Shown: positions 43,633-52,442, counted from the first letter of the stretch. The stretch is DNA of 64,000 bases from Pseudonocardia hierapolitana (GCF_007994075.1 NZ_VIWU01000001.1:2852001-2916000); one strand, 5' to 3'. Program-made: numbers and translations. Notes: generated from the sequence alone by a model not told the origin.

Positions 43633-44496
43633 ATGCGGTGCTCGGTCAACATCCCGAACCTGGGCGACTTCGCCGACCCGCGGGTGGTGGGCGAGATAGC
43701 CCGACTCGCGGAGGACGCGGGCTGGGACGGGCTGTTCATCTGGGACCACTTGATCGGCTACAACCGGGACCTGGTGGGCGAGTTCGCTGCGACCAACATC
43801 CTGCTCGCAGCGGCTGCGCTGGCCACCAACCGGATCCGGTTGGGTACCCAGGTCACCCCGGTGCCACGGCGTCGGGCCCATCAGCTCGCTCGGGAGATCG
43901 CCACGCTTGACCGGTTGACAGGAGGGCGGATGATCCTTGGCGTTGGGCTGGGCGACCCGGTCGAGAACGAGTACGGCCGGTTCGATGAGCCGACCGACTT
44001 CAAGGTTCTGGCCGCCCTGCTGGACGAGGGGCTCGAGGCGATCACTCTGCTGTGGTCGGGTGAACCGGTCACCTTCCACGGCCGCTACGTCACTGTCGAC
44101 GACGTGATCATGCGGCCCACCCCGGTGCAACGACCACGCGTCCCGATCTGGGTGGGTGGACACTGGCCGCGGAAGGCGCCTGCCCGGCGCGCCGCCCGGT
44201 GGGACGGCGCGGTCCTCACCATCGGCCCCTGGGAGCAGCCCCCCGACCCCGACGTCATCGCGGAGATGCACGCCTACACCCAGGCCCACCGCGACGAGGC
44301 CGGGCTCGGCGACGAGCCGTTCGAGTTGGTGGTCGGCGGGGCGACCCCCGGAAACACCGCGACCACCCGCGACATCGTTGGGCCGCTCGCTGCCGCGGGC
44401 GCCACCTGGTGGGACGAGCGCTTCCCGTTCGACAGCCTGGGCAGGTTCGACGCGGTCCGGGCGCGCGTCGAGCAGGGGCCACCCACGCTCGGCTGA
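43633..44496 (+). CDS. LLM class flavin/F420-dependent oxidoreductase
   Basis: A 287-aa luciferase-like protein: MRCSVNIPNLGDFADPR start, DGLFIWDHLIGYNRD, TNRIRLGTQVTPVPRRRAHQ (outline), LTGGRMILGVGLGDPVE and PIWVGGHWPRKAP. The pattern fits F420- or FMN-dependent enzymes. The ATG at 43633 begins the family domain, but the same frame is open from 43168 through IS and integrase remnants, so an extended product cannot be excluded. It is bracketed by 123-bp direct copies of the integrase tail. Confidence 0.82.
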   Translation: MRCSVNIPNLGDFADPRVVGEIARLAEDAGWDGLFIWDHLIGYNRDLVGEFAATNILLAAAALATNRIRLGTQVTPVPRRRAHQLAREIATLDRLTGGRMILGVGLGDPVENEYGRFDEPTDFKVLAALLDEGLEAITLLWSGEPVTFHGRYVTVDDVIMRPTPVQRPRVPIWVGGHWPRKAPARRAARWDGAVLTIGPWEQPPDPDVIAEMHAYTQAHRDEAGLGDEPFELVVGGATPGNTATTRDIVGPLAAAGATWWDERFPFDSLGRFDAVRARVEQGPPTLG

Positions 44497-44587
44497 TGCG
44501 TTTCGGGCCCGCCGTCGCGATGTTGCGATGATGCTCGGAGCCCGCTGCAGACGGTCTCCGGGATGGCAGGCGCATTTTCGGTTGGCA

Positions 44588-44838
44588 GCGGGGCCGGCGT
44601 AGCCGGCCTCGCGCGCCGCCGGAGGCGGCGCCTTGACGACGCGGACGTGTCCACCCGCAAGATCAGCGATCAGCTCGGACACTCGAAGATCAGCATGACC
44701 CAGGATCGCTACCTCGGCCGCCGGCTCACGGACCGCCAGACGGCGGAGGTGCTGGAGGGGCTGTTCGGGGTGCCAGGGGACGAAAGGGTGCCAAAAGTGT
44801 CCCTGGATCTTGAGCAGAGATCACCGGCAAGCCCGTGA
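44588..44838 (+). pseudogene. Integrase C-terminal tail, copy 2
   Basis: Reads RRLDDADVSTRKISDQLGHS, KISMTQDRYLGRRLTDRQTA and EVLEGLFG to a stop 10 bp from the tRNA. It keeps the conserved His and the nucleophilic Tyr in QDRYLGR, but the recombinase body is missing. It is the natural end of an integrase whose gene abutted its tRNA target. Confidence 0.75.
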
Positions 44839-44848
44839 CTAGCAAGTT

Positions 44849-44924
44849 TGGTGGGCCCCCAGGGGATCGAACCCTGAACCCGCGGATTAAAAGTCCGCTG
44901 CTCTGCCGATTGAGCTAGAGGCCC
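44849..44924 (-). tRNA. tRNA-Lys (anticodon TTT), with encoded CCA
   Basis: The minus strand folds as a cloverleaf: acceptor GGGCCTC pairing with GGGGCCC (one G-T), anticodon arm GCGGA-CTTTTAA-TCCGC, T arm CAGGG-TTCGATC-CCCTG, discriminator A and CCA. The body is 73 nt. The 3' half is the target of the island. Confidence 0.95.
44850..44886 (-). repeat. Candidate attR inside tRNA-Lys
   Basis: The 3' end of the tRNA, 37 bp, recurs at 30615-30651 (33/37). Confidence 0.65.
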
Positions 44925-45219
44925 GTGGCACCCAAGGGTAGCCGCAGGGGCCCACCGCCCCGGAGATCACCACGACCCGCCCATCAACGCTGCGGACACG
45001 GCATCGACGTGCCGCTCGCAACGCCGCCGCCCCGACGACGCCACCGAGCAGCACACCGGGGCTGCGTACACAGCGCCCACGTGCTGCTCGTGCTGATCAT
45101 GCCGCCAATGGCGCAGCGCCGGGCACACACCGGAGCGGTTCGGTGACCTGCGCATAGCTGAGCCGGAGTAACGCAGGGTCAGTTCTCGCAACCGTGAGCG
45201 ACCACCCATCCTGGGGAAC

Positions 45220-45798
45220 ATGCGACCCCGTCACCTGCTCCCCGGAGTGCTCGGCGCCCTGCTCGCGGCCGGGTGCGCCACCCCGGACACCGTCATCCAG
45301 ACGGCGGCCTCGACCACCCCAGGGCACAGCACCCAGGTGAGCGAGACGTTCCAGCGCAGCACGGGCCCGGCCGTCACCTACGACGAGACGCTGGTGCCCG
45401 CCGGCGCACGGGGCGCGGTGCAGTCCCGGTCCGGAGAGGGCACGACCACGGTGATGCTGGCCGTCCGGGCCCTCGAGCGGCAGCGCGTGTACGGGGCCCA
45501 CGTGCACATGCAGCCGTGCGGGGTGCTGCCCGACGACGCGGGACCGCACTTCCAGTACGCCGTCGACCCCGTCGAGCCCAGCGTCGACCCCACGTTCGCG
45601 AACCCGCAGAACGAGATCTGGCTGGACCTCACCACCGACGAGACCGGCGCAGGCAGCACCGAGACGACGGTCGCGTGGACGTTCCCGCCGGACCGACGGC
45701 CGAAGTCGGTCGTGCTGCACGCCAACCCGACCTCCTCCGAGCCCGGTGAGGCGGGCGTGGCGGGCGGGCGCGTCGCCTGCATCTCCGTCGACTTCTGA
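45220..45798 (+). CDS. SodC-like lipoprotein with a Cu-only ligand set
   Basis: A 192-aa predicted lipoprotein (lipobox LAAGC, Cys19). The Cu/Zn superoxide dismutase fold is visible: VYGAHVHMQPCG with His94 and His96, GPHFQY with His110, and VVLHAN with His167. The disulfide Cys pair is at 100 and 187. The usual zinc His-His-Asp ligands between His110 and the electrostatic loop are not seen, so only the copper site appears. It may act as a Cu-only superoxide dismutase or as a copper binder at the cell surface. Confidence 0.72.
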   Translation: MRPRHLLPGVLGALLAAGCATPDTVIQTAASTTPGHSTQVSETFQRSTGPAVTYDETLVPAGARGAVQSRSGEGTTTVMLAVRALERQRVYGAHVHMQPCGVLPDDAGPHFQYAVDPVEPSVDPTFANPQNEIWLDLTTDETGAGSTETTVAWTFPPDRRPKSVVLHANPTSSEPGEAGVAGGRVACISVDF

Positions 45799-45819
45799 CG
45801 TCGGGGACAATGGGGCCCT

Positions 45820-46956
45820 GTGAGTGCCCCGACCACCGTCCGCCCGCTGCGGATCGGATCGTTCGTGTCCGATACGCCGGTCGTGCTCGCGCCCATGGCA
45901 GGCATCACCAACGCGGGCTTCCGGCGCCTGTGCCGCGAGCAGGGCGCCGGGTTCTACGTCTGCGAGATGATCACCTCGCGCGGGATCGTCGAGAAGAACC
46001 CGCTGACGTTCCGGATGATCGAGTTCGACGCGGACGAGCACCCGCGGTCGATGCAGCTCTACGGGGTCGACCCGGCGGCGATGGGGCTGGCCGTCCGGAT
46101 GATCGTCGAACGGGATCTCGCCGACCACATCGACATGAACTTCGGCTGCCCCGTCCCCAAGGTCACGCGCCGGGGCGGCGGGGCCGCGCTGCCGTACAAG
46201 CGCAGGCTGTTCGAGCGAATCGTGCGCGCGGCGGTCGAGAACGCGGGATCGGTGCCGGTCACCGTGAAGATGCGCATCGGCATCGACGACGAGCGCCACA
46301 CCTACCTCGACGCCGCCCGCCGGGCCGCCGACGCCGGGGTCGCCGCCGTCGCCCTGCACGCGCGCACGGCCGCCCAGCGCTACTCGGGCACGGCCGACTG
46401 GTCGGCGATCGCCCGGCTCCGCGACGCGATGCCCGCGGAGCTGCCGGTGCTCGGCAACGGCGACATCTTCAGCGCGGCGGACGCTCTCGCGATGGTCGAG
46501 CAGACCGGGTGCGACGGCGTCGTCGTCGGGCGCGGGTGCCTCGGCAGGCCGTGGCTCTTCGGCGACCTGGAGGCCGCGTTCGCCGGACGACCGCTGCCGG
46601 AGCCGCCGAACCTGGGGCAGGTGGCCGCCACCATGCGCAGGCACGCCGTGCTGCTCATCGAGCACATGGGCGACCACAAGGGCATCCGCGACATGCGCAA
46701 GCACATCGCCTGGTACCTCAAGGGCTTCCCGGTCGGCTCGGAGCTTCGCCGCAGGCTCGGCATGGTGAGCAGCATCGACGAGCTGGACGAACTGCTCGCC
46801 GAGCTCGACCCCGACATCCCCTTCCCACCCGACGCGGACGGCCCCCGCGGGCGGCAGGGGTCGGCAGGCCGCGTCGTGCTCCCCGAGCACTGGCTGGACG
46901 ACCCGGACGACCCCACCGTCCCGCTCGGCGCAGAACTGGAGCACTCCGGCGGCTAG
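45820..46956 (+). CDS. dus: tRNA dihydrouridine synthase (DusB/NifR3 family)
   Basis: A 378-aa TIM-barrel flavoprotein that reduces uridine to dihydrouridine in the tRNA D-loop. Motifs are VVLAPMAGITNAGFRRLC, the catalytic Cys in MNFGCPVPKV, VTVKMRIGIDDERHTY, and GNGDIFSAADA, VVGRGCLGRPW for FMN phosphate. The C-terminal helical domain follows. It is the Rv0823c position of the mycobacterial gene order. A GTG start is used. Confidence 0.92.
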   Translation: MSAPTTVRPLRIGSFVSDTPVVLAPMAGITNAGFRRLCREQGAGFYVCEMITSRGIVEKNPLTFRMIEFDADEHPRSMQLYGVDPAAMGLAVRMIVERDLADHIDMNFGCPVPKVTRRGGGAALPYKRRLFERIVRAAVENAGSVPVTVKMRIGIDDERHTYLDAARRAADAGVAAVALHARTAAQRYSGTADWSAIARLRDAMPAELPVLGNGDIFSAADALAMVEQTGCDGVVVGRGCLGRPWLFGDLEAAFAGRPLPEPPNLGQVAATMRRHAVLLIEHMGDHKGIRDMRKHIAWYLKGFPVGSELRRRLGMVSSIDELDELLAELDPDIPFPPDADGPRGRQGSAGRVVLPEHWLDDPDDPTVPLGAELEHSGG

Positions 46957-46988
46957 CGGTCAGTGGTCGGGTCGCAGGCCTCAAGGTC

Positions 46989-47834
46989 ATGGCATCCGCG
47001 GTCGACGCATCCGGCATGACGATGCTGGACGCGGTGAGGCGGGAGCGCGTTCCGTCCACACCCGGAGCGGCGGGCGCGGCATGGCACACGGCGGCGGCTG
47101 AGGAGCTCGCCACGGCCGGCCGCTGGGAGCAGGCCTACCAGCACCTCCGCGCGGCCGTCCGCATGCTCAACGGGCAGCCCGGTGTCGACGAGCTCGACCG
47201 GCTGCGCCGCGAGCACGCCGAGGCCAGGGAGCAGAGCCGGCGCGACAGCCTCACCGACACCTACAACCGCCGCTACCTCGACGAGCGGCTCGTCGCGCTG
47301 GTCCGCGAGCCGGGCGGGGTCGGGGCGGCCGGGATCGCGGTCGCGCTGCTGGACGTCGACCACTTCAAGCAGATCAACGACACCTACGGCCATCCCTTCG
47401 GCGACCGCGTGCTGCGGCGGCTCGTCGCGGTGATCGAATCGAGCCTGCCGGAGGGCTCGTTCTGCGCCCGCTACGGGGGCGAGGAGTTCGCGATCGTCCT
47501 GCCCCGACACGACCGCCACGAGGCGGTGCGCGTGTGTGAGACGGCCAGGGAGCGGGTCGACGGCCACCTGTGGCCGGAGCTCGACCCGGGGCTCCGCGTG
47601 ACCGTCAGCATCGGCGTCGCCCACGGCTTCGGACCGGTGATCGGTCACGACGGGCTGGTCGCCGTCGCCGACCGGCTGCTCTACGCGGCGAAGCGCTCCG
47701 GGCGCAACGCCGTCGCGTTCCACGACGCCCACACCGGACATGTCCGGCTCGCCGGGGCGGCGGCCGGCCGCCGGTCGATCCCGCAGCCACCGGTCGCCGC
47801 ACCCCACTGCGTTCAGGACCCCTCTGCTCCGTAA
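46989..47834 (+). CDS. GGDEF domain protein (diguanylate cyclase)
   Basis: A 281-aa soluble protein. Residues ~30-80 are helical (TAAAEELATAGRWEQAYQHL), like a TPR-type sensory stalk. The GGDEF domain (~85-265) has RDSLTDTYNRRYLDE, LLDVDHFKQINDTYGH and the active-site RYGGEEFAIVLP (GGEEF 163-167). No RxxD inhibitory site is present five residues upstream, so product inhibition at the I-site is unlikely. It makes cyclic di-GMP from GTP. It follows dus by 32 bp. Confidence 0.88.
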   Translation: MASAVDASGMTMLDAVRRERVPSTPGAAGAAWHTAAAEELATAGRWEQAYQHLRAAVRMLNGQPGVDELDRLRREHAEAREQSRRDSLTDTYNRRYLDERLVALVREPGGVGAAGIAVALLDVDHFKQINDTYGHPFGDRVLRRLVAVIESSLPEGSFCARYGGEEFAIVLPRHDRHEAVRVCETARERVDGHLWPELDPGLRVTVSIGVAHGFGPVIGHDGLVAVADRLLYAAKRSGRNAVAFHDAHTGHVRLAGAAAGRRSIPQPPVAAPHCVQDPSAP

Positions 47835-47913
47835 GCTCGGATCGAGACGTTGAGGGGCGGGCTCGGGTGGATCTTGCCCGTGCCCGCCTTCTGTTCGTGC
47901 CGAGGAGGTGGGC

Positions 47914-50900
47914 GTGGAGGACGGTCCGTACCGTGCTCGGCGCCCCACCGGGGGTCGCAGGCGCGCCCACGAGGACCCGTACGAGGACCCGCAGGACGTT
48001 CTCGCCCGTCACGGCCTGCTCGGCTCCGACCTCGACGCGGCGCCACCCGGCAGCCGCGCGGCCCGACGCCGGTCCGCCGAGCTCGACTCGTTCCCCGGCG
48101 CGGAGAGCCCCTCCGGACGGCACGGTGCCGTGCCCGATGCCGGATCGCGGTCCGGGCGCCGGTACCGCGAGGACCGTCCGGACCTCGACGAACCCCAGCC
48201 GGCGCGATACCCCGACGAACGCTCCCGCCGCAACGGGCACGCCGCGGGTCTGTGGGCCGACCCGCCCGCCACCGGCGATGGCCGCAGGCGCGCCCCCGGC
48301 CCGTCCGACGCTCCGAACGGCAGGCGGCACTCCGGTCCCGTCGATGAGCCGGACCTGCTCCGCCCGCCGAGCCCCCCGCGACGAGCGGCCGAGCCGAGCC
48401 ACCCCTCCACCGACGGGCGCCGCAGCCGGCACGCCGACCTCGATCCCGCGGCGGTCTCGGCCACCGGCGGAACCCGCAGGCGCCTCCCCGACCCGGTCGA
48501 CGCCCCCGAGTTCCCGACGGGTGAGCGACGGCGGCGGGCCGTTCCATCCGGCCCGGACGCCACCACGGCCCTCCCCTCGGCCGGCCGGCGTCGACGCGCC
48601 GCCGAACCCGACGACGATGCGCCGCCGCGGCGCGCGGCCACGCCGCCGCCCCCGGCGAGCCCACCCCCGGCGAGCGGAGCGCCCCGCCGCAGGCGTGTCG
48701 AGACCACGGACGAGCCGGCCTTCCCTCCCACCGCCGCCGGATGGCGGGAGCGCCCGGCAGATCCCGACTTCGCCGACCCTTCGGCGCGCAGCGGCGCTCG
48801 CCGCCCGCGCATCGAGCCCACCGACGACAACGACCTCCCGCCCATCGGCCGACGACGCCGGGCTGCCGAGCCTGCGGGCACCTCCGCGCCCCCCGCCGCA
48901 GGCCGCCGCCGGACCGATGCCGACCCGGAGCCCCCCACCACGGTGCGCCCGGCCCTCGGTGCCTCGCGTCGGCGTCCTTCGGAGGACGCCGACCACCAGG
49001 CGCGACCCGATCCGGCGCGGTTGCGCGCGCCGGAGCCGGTCGGTCGTGAGGTACCGAGGCGCCGACCCGAGCCTCCCGAGGACGCGGACGTCCCGGTCAC
49101 CCCCCGCCGACGCCGCCCGGTCGAACCCGTCGACGCCGCCGCCACCACGGCGCTGCCCGCTGCCCGGCGACGGGCCCGTGACGACATCGACGAGCCCCCG
49201 GCCCCGGCCACCACGGCGATTCCCGCCCGCAGGATCCGCGCCGATTCGCCGGACCGCGCCCGCCGTCCTCCGGCCGAACCCGCCGACTCCCCTGCGACCA
49301 CGGCCCTGCCCACCACCCGGGCAGGGGCCCGGCCGTCCACGCTGAACCCGGAGGCGACGGCGGTCGTGCCGGCCGCCGGTCGGCGCGGTAAGGACCCCGA
49401 CGCGGCTCCGGACGATGGCGCAGCCGCCACCCGCGTCCGCAGGACCGCCCCGGACAGCGACGCCGCTCGACGATCCGCCCGCGACGAGGAGCAGCACACA
49501 CGCGCGATGCGGATCGACGAGACGCTCACCCGGCTCACGGCCGCCCACGCCGGTGTGACCCTCGCGGTGACCGACCGTCCCGCCGAGGAACCCGTTGCGC
49601 CACCGCCGCGCCGGGGACCCGCGGTCGTCGCGGGGCGGCTGCTCGCGGGGGCGTTGGCGCTCGCCGTGCTCGCGACCACGGCGTTCGGCTGGGGCACGAA
49701 GACCTGGCTGGGCTCGGGAGTCCGCGACGCCGCGGCCCTCGATCCGGGATCGAGTGCCGTTGTCGACGCGGCCGCCCAGGCCGGCGACGAGAACGTGCTG
49801 GTCGTGGCGACCAAACCGGCGTCCTCCGACACCACCGAGCCACGTGCGGACACCGTCGCCGTCGCGCACATCCCGGACAGCGGCGGCCCGGTCACCGTGC
49901 TCGCGTTCCCCCTCGACCTGGAGATCAACCGGCCGCCCTGCGAAGGGTGGGACTCCGCGACGGCGACGTACCGGGAGGAGCCGGAGCAGGCGGAGGCCCG
50001 CACCCAGCTCGTGACCGCCCTCGATCTCGGCGGCCCGCGCTGCATCACCCGCGTGGTGCAGCAGCTCAGCGGGCTCGCGATCACCAAGTACGTCGGCATC
50101 GACCTCGCCGCCGTGCCGGCTATGACCGACGCCGTCGGCGGGGCCGAGGTCTGCGTGCCGCGGCCGGTGCACGACGGCGTGCTCGGCCCGCTCGTCCCCG
50201 AACCGGGCCCGAACCGGCTGGTGGGTGTGCGGGTCGCCGACTTCGTGCAGGCCGGTGATGTGGAGGGCGAGCCTTCCGCGGAGTACGGGCGCATCGAACG
50301 CCAGCAGCAGGTGCTCGCCGCCGTGCTCGACTCGGCGGTGTCGGGCACCGCGCTGCTGGACGTCGGGCGGCTCACGGCGCTGCGCCCGGCACTCGCCGCC
50401 GCCGTGCTGACCGACGGGGCGGGGATCGACCAGGTGCTCGCGCTCGCGATGACCCTGCGCCGCCTGGACGCCGAGGGCGTGCGGTACGCGGCGGTGCCGA
50501 CCGGTGAGCGGAACAGCCGCGGGAACGCCGTCATGCGCGAAACGGAGGCGGCGGCGCTGTTCGCGGCCGTGCGCGGCGACCAGCCGCTCCCCGCCGACGC
50601 CACGGACCCCGGCTCCGGGACGGCCGGTCCCACGCCGAGCGAGGTCTCGGTGGAGGTCGTCAACGCCTCGACCCGCTCCGGGCTCGCGGGCGAGGTGAGC
50701 GAGACGCTGAGCTCGCTCGGCTTCGACGTGGGCGAGCCCTCCAGCGCCGATCAGCCCACCTCGGAGACCGTCATCCGGTTCTCCCCCGACCAAGCGGCGG
50801 CCGCCGAGGTGCTCAGGGCCACGGTGCCCTCGGCCACCGAGGTGCCCGACCCCGGCAGCACCGGTGTGCTGCAGCTGGTGCTCGGCCAGTCGTTCGACGA

Positions 50901-50985
50901 CGTGGTCCGGGCACCGTCGGAACCGATCGCGCTCGCCGCCCCCACGAGCGATGCACCCGCGGAGCCCGCCGTCACCTGCACGTGA
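47914..50985 (+). CDS. LCP/LytR_C-domain protein with a long disordered N-terminus (Rv0822c-like)
   Basis: About 1023 aa. Residues 1-565 are low complexity, rich in Arg, Pro, Asp and Ala, with repeated GRRRRAAEPD-like blocks. One membrane segment (VAGRLLAGALALAVLATTAF, ~570-590) leads to an LCP-like domain (VTVLAFPLDLEIN, VGIDLAAVPAMTDAVGG). A LytR_C domain (VEVVNASTRSGLAGEVSETL to VLQLVLGQSF) closes it. LCP proteins attach glycopolymers to the wall, but the Arg usually seen in the pyrophosphate site is not evident. The GTG at 47914 is chosen for its AGGAGG at optimal distance. Mycobacterial Rv0822c holds the same place. Confidence 0.8.
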   Translation: MEDGPYRARRPTGGRRRAHEDPYEDPQDVLARHGLLGSDLDAAPPGSRAARRRSAELDSFPGAESPSGRHGAVPDAGSRSGRRYREDRPDLDEPQPARYPDERSRRNGHAAGLWADPPATGDGRRRAPGPSDAPNGRRHSGPVDEPDLLRPPSPPRRAAEPSHPSTDGRRSRHADLDPAAVSATGGTRRRLPDPVDAPEFPTGERRRRAVPSGPDATTALPSAGRRRRAAEPDDDAPPRRAATPPPPASPPPASGAPRRRRVETTDEPAFPPTAAGWRERPADPDFADPSARSGARRPRIEPTDDNDLPPIGRRRRAAEPAGTSAPPAAGRRRTDADPEPPTTVRPALGASRRRPSEDADHQARPDPARLRAPEPVGREVPRRRPEPPEDADVPVTPRRRRPVEPVDAAATTALPAARRRARDDIDEPPAPATTAIPARRIRADSPDRARRPPAEPADSPATTALPTTRAGARPSTLNPEATAVVPAAGRRGKDPDAAPDDGAAATRVRRTAPDSDAARRSARDEEQHTRAMRIDETLTRLTAAHAGVTLAVTDRPAEEPVAPPPRRGPAVVAGRLLAGALALAVLATTAFGWGTKTWLGSGVRDAAALDPGSSAVVDAAAQAGDENVLVVATKPASSDTTEPRADTVAVAHIPDSGGPVTVLAFPLDLEINRPPCEGWDSATATYREEPEQAEARTQLVTALDLGGPRCITRVVQQLSGLAITKYVGIDLAAVPAMTDAVGGAEVCVPRPVHDGVLGPLVPEPGPNRLVGVRVADFVQAGDVEGEPSAEYGRIERQQQVLAAVLDSAVSGTALLDVGRLTALRPALAAAVLTDGAGIDQVLALAMTLRRLDAEGVRYAAVPTGERNSRGNAVMRETEAAALFAAVRGDQPLPADATDPGSGTAGPTPSEVSVEVVNASTRSGLAGEVSETLSSLGFDVGEPSSADQPTSETVIRFSPDQAAAAEVLRATVPSATEVPDPGSTGVLQLVLGQSFDDVVRAPSEPIALAAPTSDAPAEPAVTCT

Positions 50986-50996
50986 GCTCCCCCGAC

Positions 50997-51018
50997 GTTC
51001 ACCGCGGGTTCACCCTCC
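50997..51018 (+). promoter_or_regulatory. PHO box upstream of phoU copy 1
   Basis: Two adjacent 11-nt direct repeats, GTTCACCGCGG and GTTCACCCTCC, the pattern bound by actinobacterial PhoP. A further GTTCGCC lies at 51028. Confidence 0.6.
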
Positions 51019-51057
51019 CGCGCGACGGTTCGCCCGATTCGGCACTACCCTTGGGGG

Positions 51058-51714
51058 ATGCGCGACGTCTACCAGGAGCAACTCGACGATCTGGCCGGGG
51101 CCCTGGCGGGCATGTGCACGCAGGTGGCCGATGCGATGCGCAAGGCCACGCGGGCGCTGCTGGAGGTCGATCTGCAGCTGGCCGAGGAGGTGATCTCCGA
51201 GGACATCCGCATCGACGAGATCCGCGCCTCCGCCGAGGAGAAGGCGTTCGCGCTGCTCGCCCTTCAGGCGCCCGTGGCCACCGACCTGCGGATCGTGGTC
51301 TCGGCCATCCACGGTGCGGGCGACATCGAGCGGATGGGCGACCTCGCGCTGCACGTCGCCCAGGCCGCCCGCCGCCGCCACCCGCACCCGGTGCTGCCCG
51401 CGGAGGTGGCCCCGTACTTCGCCGAGATGGGCAAGGTCGGTGTGGAGCTGGCGCTGAAGGCGGGTGACGTCATCCGTACCCGCGACCTCGCGCGCGCCGC
51501 CGAGCTCGAGACCGACGACGACGCGATGGACGACCTCCACCGGCACATGTTCACGGTGCTGATGGACCGCGACTGGAGCCACGGCGTCGGCCCCGCCGTC
51601 GACATCACGCTGCTGGCCCGCTTCTACGAGCGCTACGCCGACCACGCCGTGGCCGTGGCCCGGCGGATCGTCTACGTCGTCACCGGCCAGATGCCGGGCC
51701 CGCTCACGGTCTGA
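51058..51714 (+). CDS. phoU: PhoU family phosphate-signalling protein, copy 1
   Basis: A 218-aa helical protein with the two repeats of Pho[20 protein letters not shown], then an internal [20 protein letters not shown] metal-binding segment and a second [18 protein letters not shown]. PhoU links Pst transport to the sensor kinase and represses the Pho regulon when phosphate is ample. A PHO box lies 40 bp upstream. It corresponds to PhoY in mycobacteria. Confidence 0.92.
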   Translation: MRDVYQEQLDDLAGALAGMCTQVADAMRKATRALLEVDLQLAEEVISEDIRIDEIRASAEEKAFALLALQAPVATDLRIVVSAIHGAGDIERMGDLALHVAQAARRRHPHPVLPAEVAPYFAEMGKVGVELALKAGDVIRTRDLARAAELETDDDAMDDLHRHMFTVLMDRDWSHGVGPAVDITLLARFYERYADHAVAVARRIVYVVTGQMPGPLTV

Positions 51715-51720
51715 TCACCA

Positions 51721-51742
51721 GTTCAGCCGTCGTTCATCCGGC
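51721..51742 (+). promoter_or_regulatory. PHO box upstream of phoU copy 2
   Basis: GTTCAGCCGTC and GTTCATCCGGC are consecutive 11-nt repeats located between the two phoU genes. Confidence 0.6.
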
Positions 51743-51782
51743 CGCCGCTGCCGGCCGGGCGACGACTTCCTAGGCTCTCCCC

Positions 51783-52442
51783 GTGCCTCCCGCGCCGCTG
51801 CCGCAACAGCTGACCGAGCTGTCCGAACTGCTCGGCAGGATGTGCGCGGCCGCGGCCGGTGCGCTGAACCGCGCCACCGCCGCGCTGCTGGAGTCGCGGG
51901 AACGGCTGGCCACGCAGGTCGTGGCCGGCGACGAGGCGATCGACGCGCTCCGCGCCCAGGTGGAGGAGCTCGCGGGTGACGCGTTGCTGTTCCACAGCCC
52001 CGTCGCGGGCGACCTGCGCGCCGTCGTGTCCGCGATCCGGTCCGCTGGTGACATCGAGCGCATGGGTGACCTGGCGTTGCACGTCGCCGAGGTCGTCCGG
52101 ATGCGTTCTCCGAACCCGGCGCTGCCCGCCGAGGTGCGCCCGGCCTTCGCCGAGATGGGGAAGGTCGCGGTGCAGCTGGCGCTCAAGGCCGCCGAGGTCG
52201 CGCGCACCCGCAACGTGATCCTGGCGGCCGAGCTGGACACCGACGACGACGCGATGGACGTGCTGCACCGCGAGATGATGGAAGTGCTGATGGACGAGCA
52301 CTGGCCGCACGGGGTCCGCTCGGCCGTCGACATCACGCTGCTGGCGCGCTACTACGAGCGCTTCGCCGACCACGCGGTGGTGGTGGCACGGGAGACGGTC
52401 TACGCCGTGACCGGCCAGGAGCCCGACGCCCTCCCGATCTGA
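51783..52442 (+). CDS. phoU: PhoU family protein, copy 2
   Basis: A 219-aa paralogue of copy 1 in tandem, with the same [20 protein letters not shown] and [20 protein letters not shown] signatures and a GTG start. The N-terminal third differs more than the rest. The 68-bp spacer contains its own PHO box, so each copy may be expressed separately. It is convergent with pstB, whose stop lies 35 bp away. Confidence 0.92.
   Translation: MPPAPLPQQLTELSELLGRMCAAAAGALNRATAALLESRERLATQVVAGDEAIDALRAQVEELAGDALLFHSPVAGDLRAVVSAIRSAGDIERMGDLALHVAEVVRMRSPNPALPAEVRPAFAEMGKVAVQLALKAAEVARTRNVILAAELDTDDDAMDVLHREMMEVLMDEHWPHGVRSAVDITLLARYYERFADHAVVVARETVYAVTGQEPDALPI

Larger units (their letters stand above)
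30615..44886. mobile_element. Decayed genomic island in tRNA-Lys(TTT)
   Basis: Direct repeats matching the tRNA 3' end bound 14.3 kb. An integrase C-terminal tail sits 10 bp from the tRNA. Contents are typical of an island: IS1380 and IS256 remnants, a truncated tyrosine recombinase, decayed genes, hypothetical membrane proteins and a conflict-system cassette. The genes on both sides read as ordinary chromosome. The integrase body is missing, so the element should no longer move. Confidence 0.6.

Noticed and set aside
47605..50793. 1062-codon minus-strand frame opposite the LCP gene
   Set aside because: A shadow of the low-complexity GC-rich region; the plus strand has the membrane helix, LCP and LytR_C domains.
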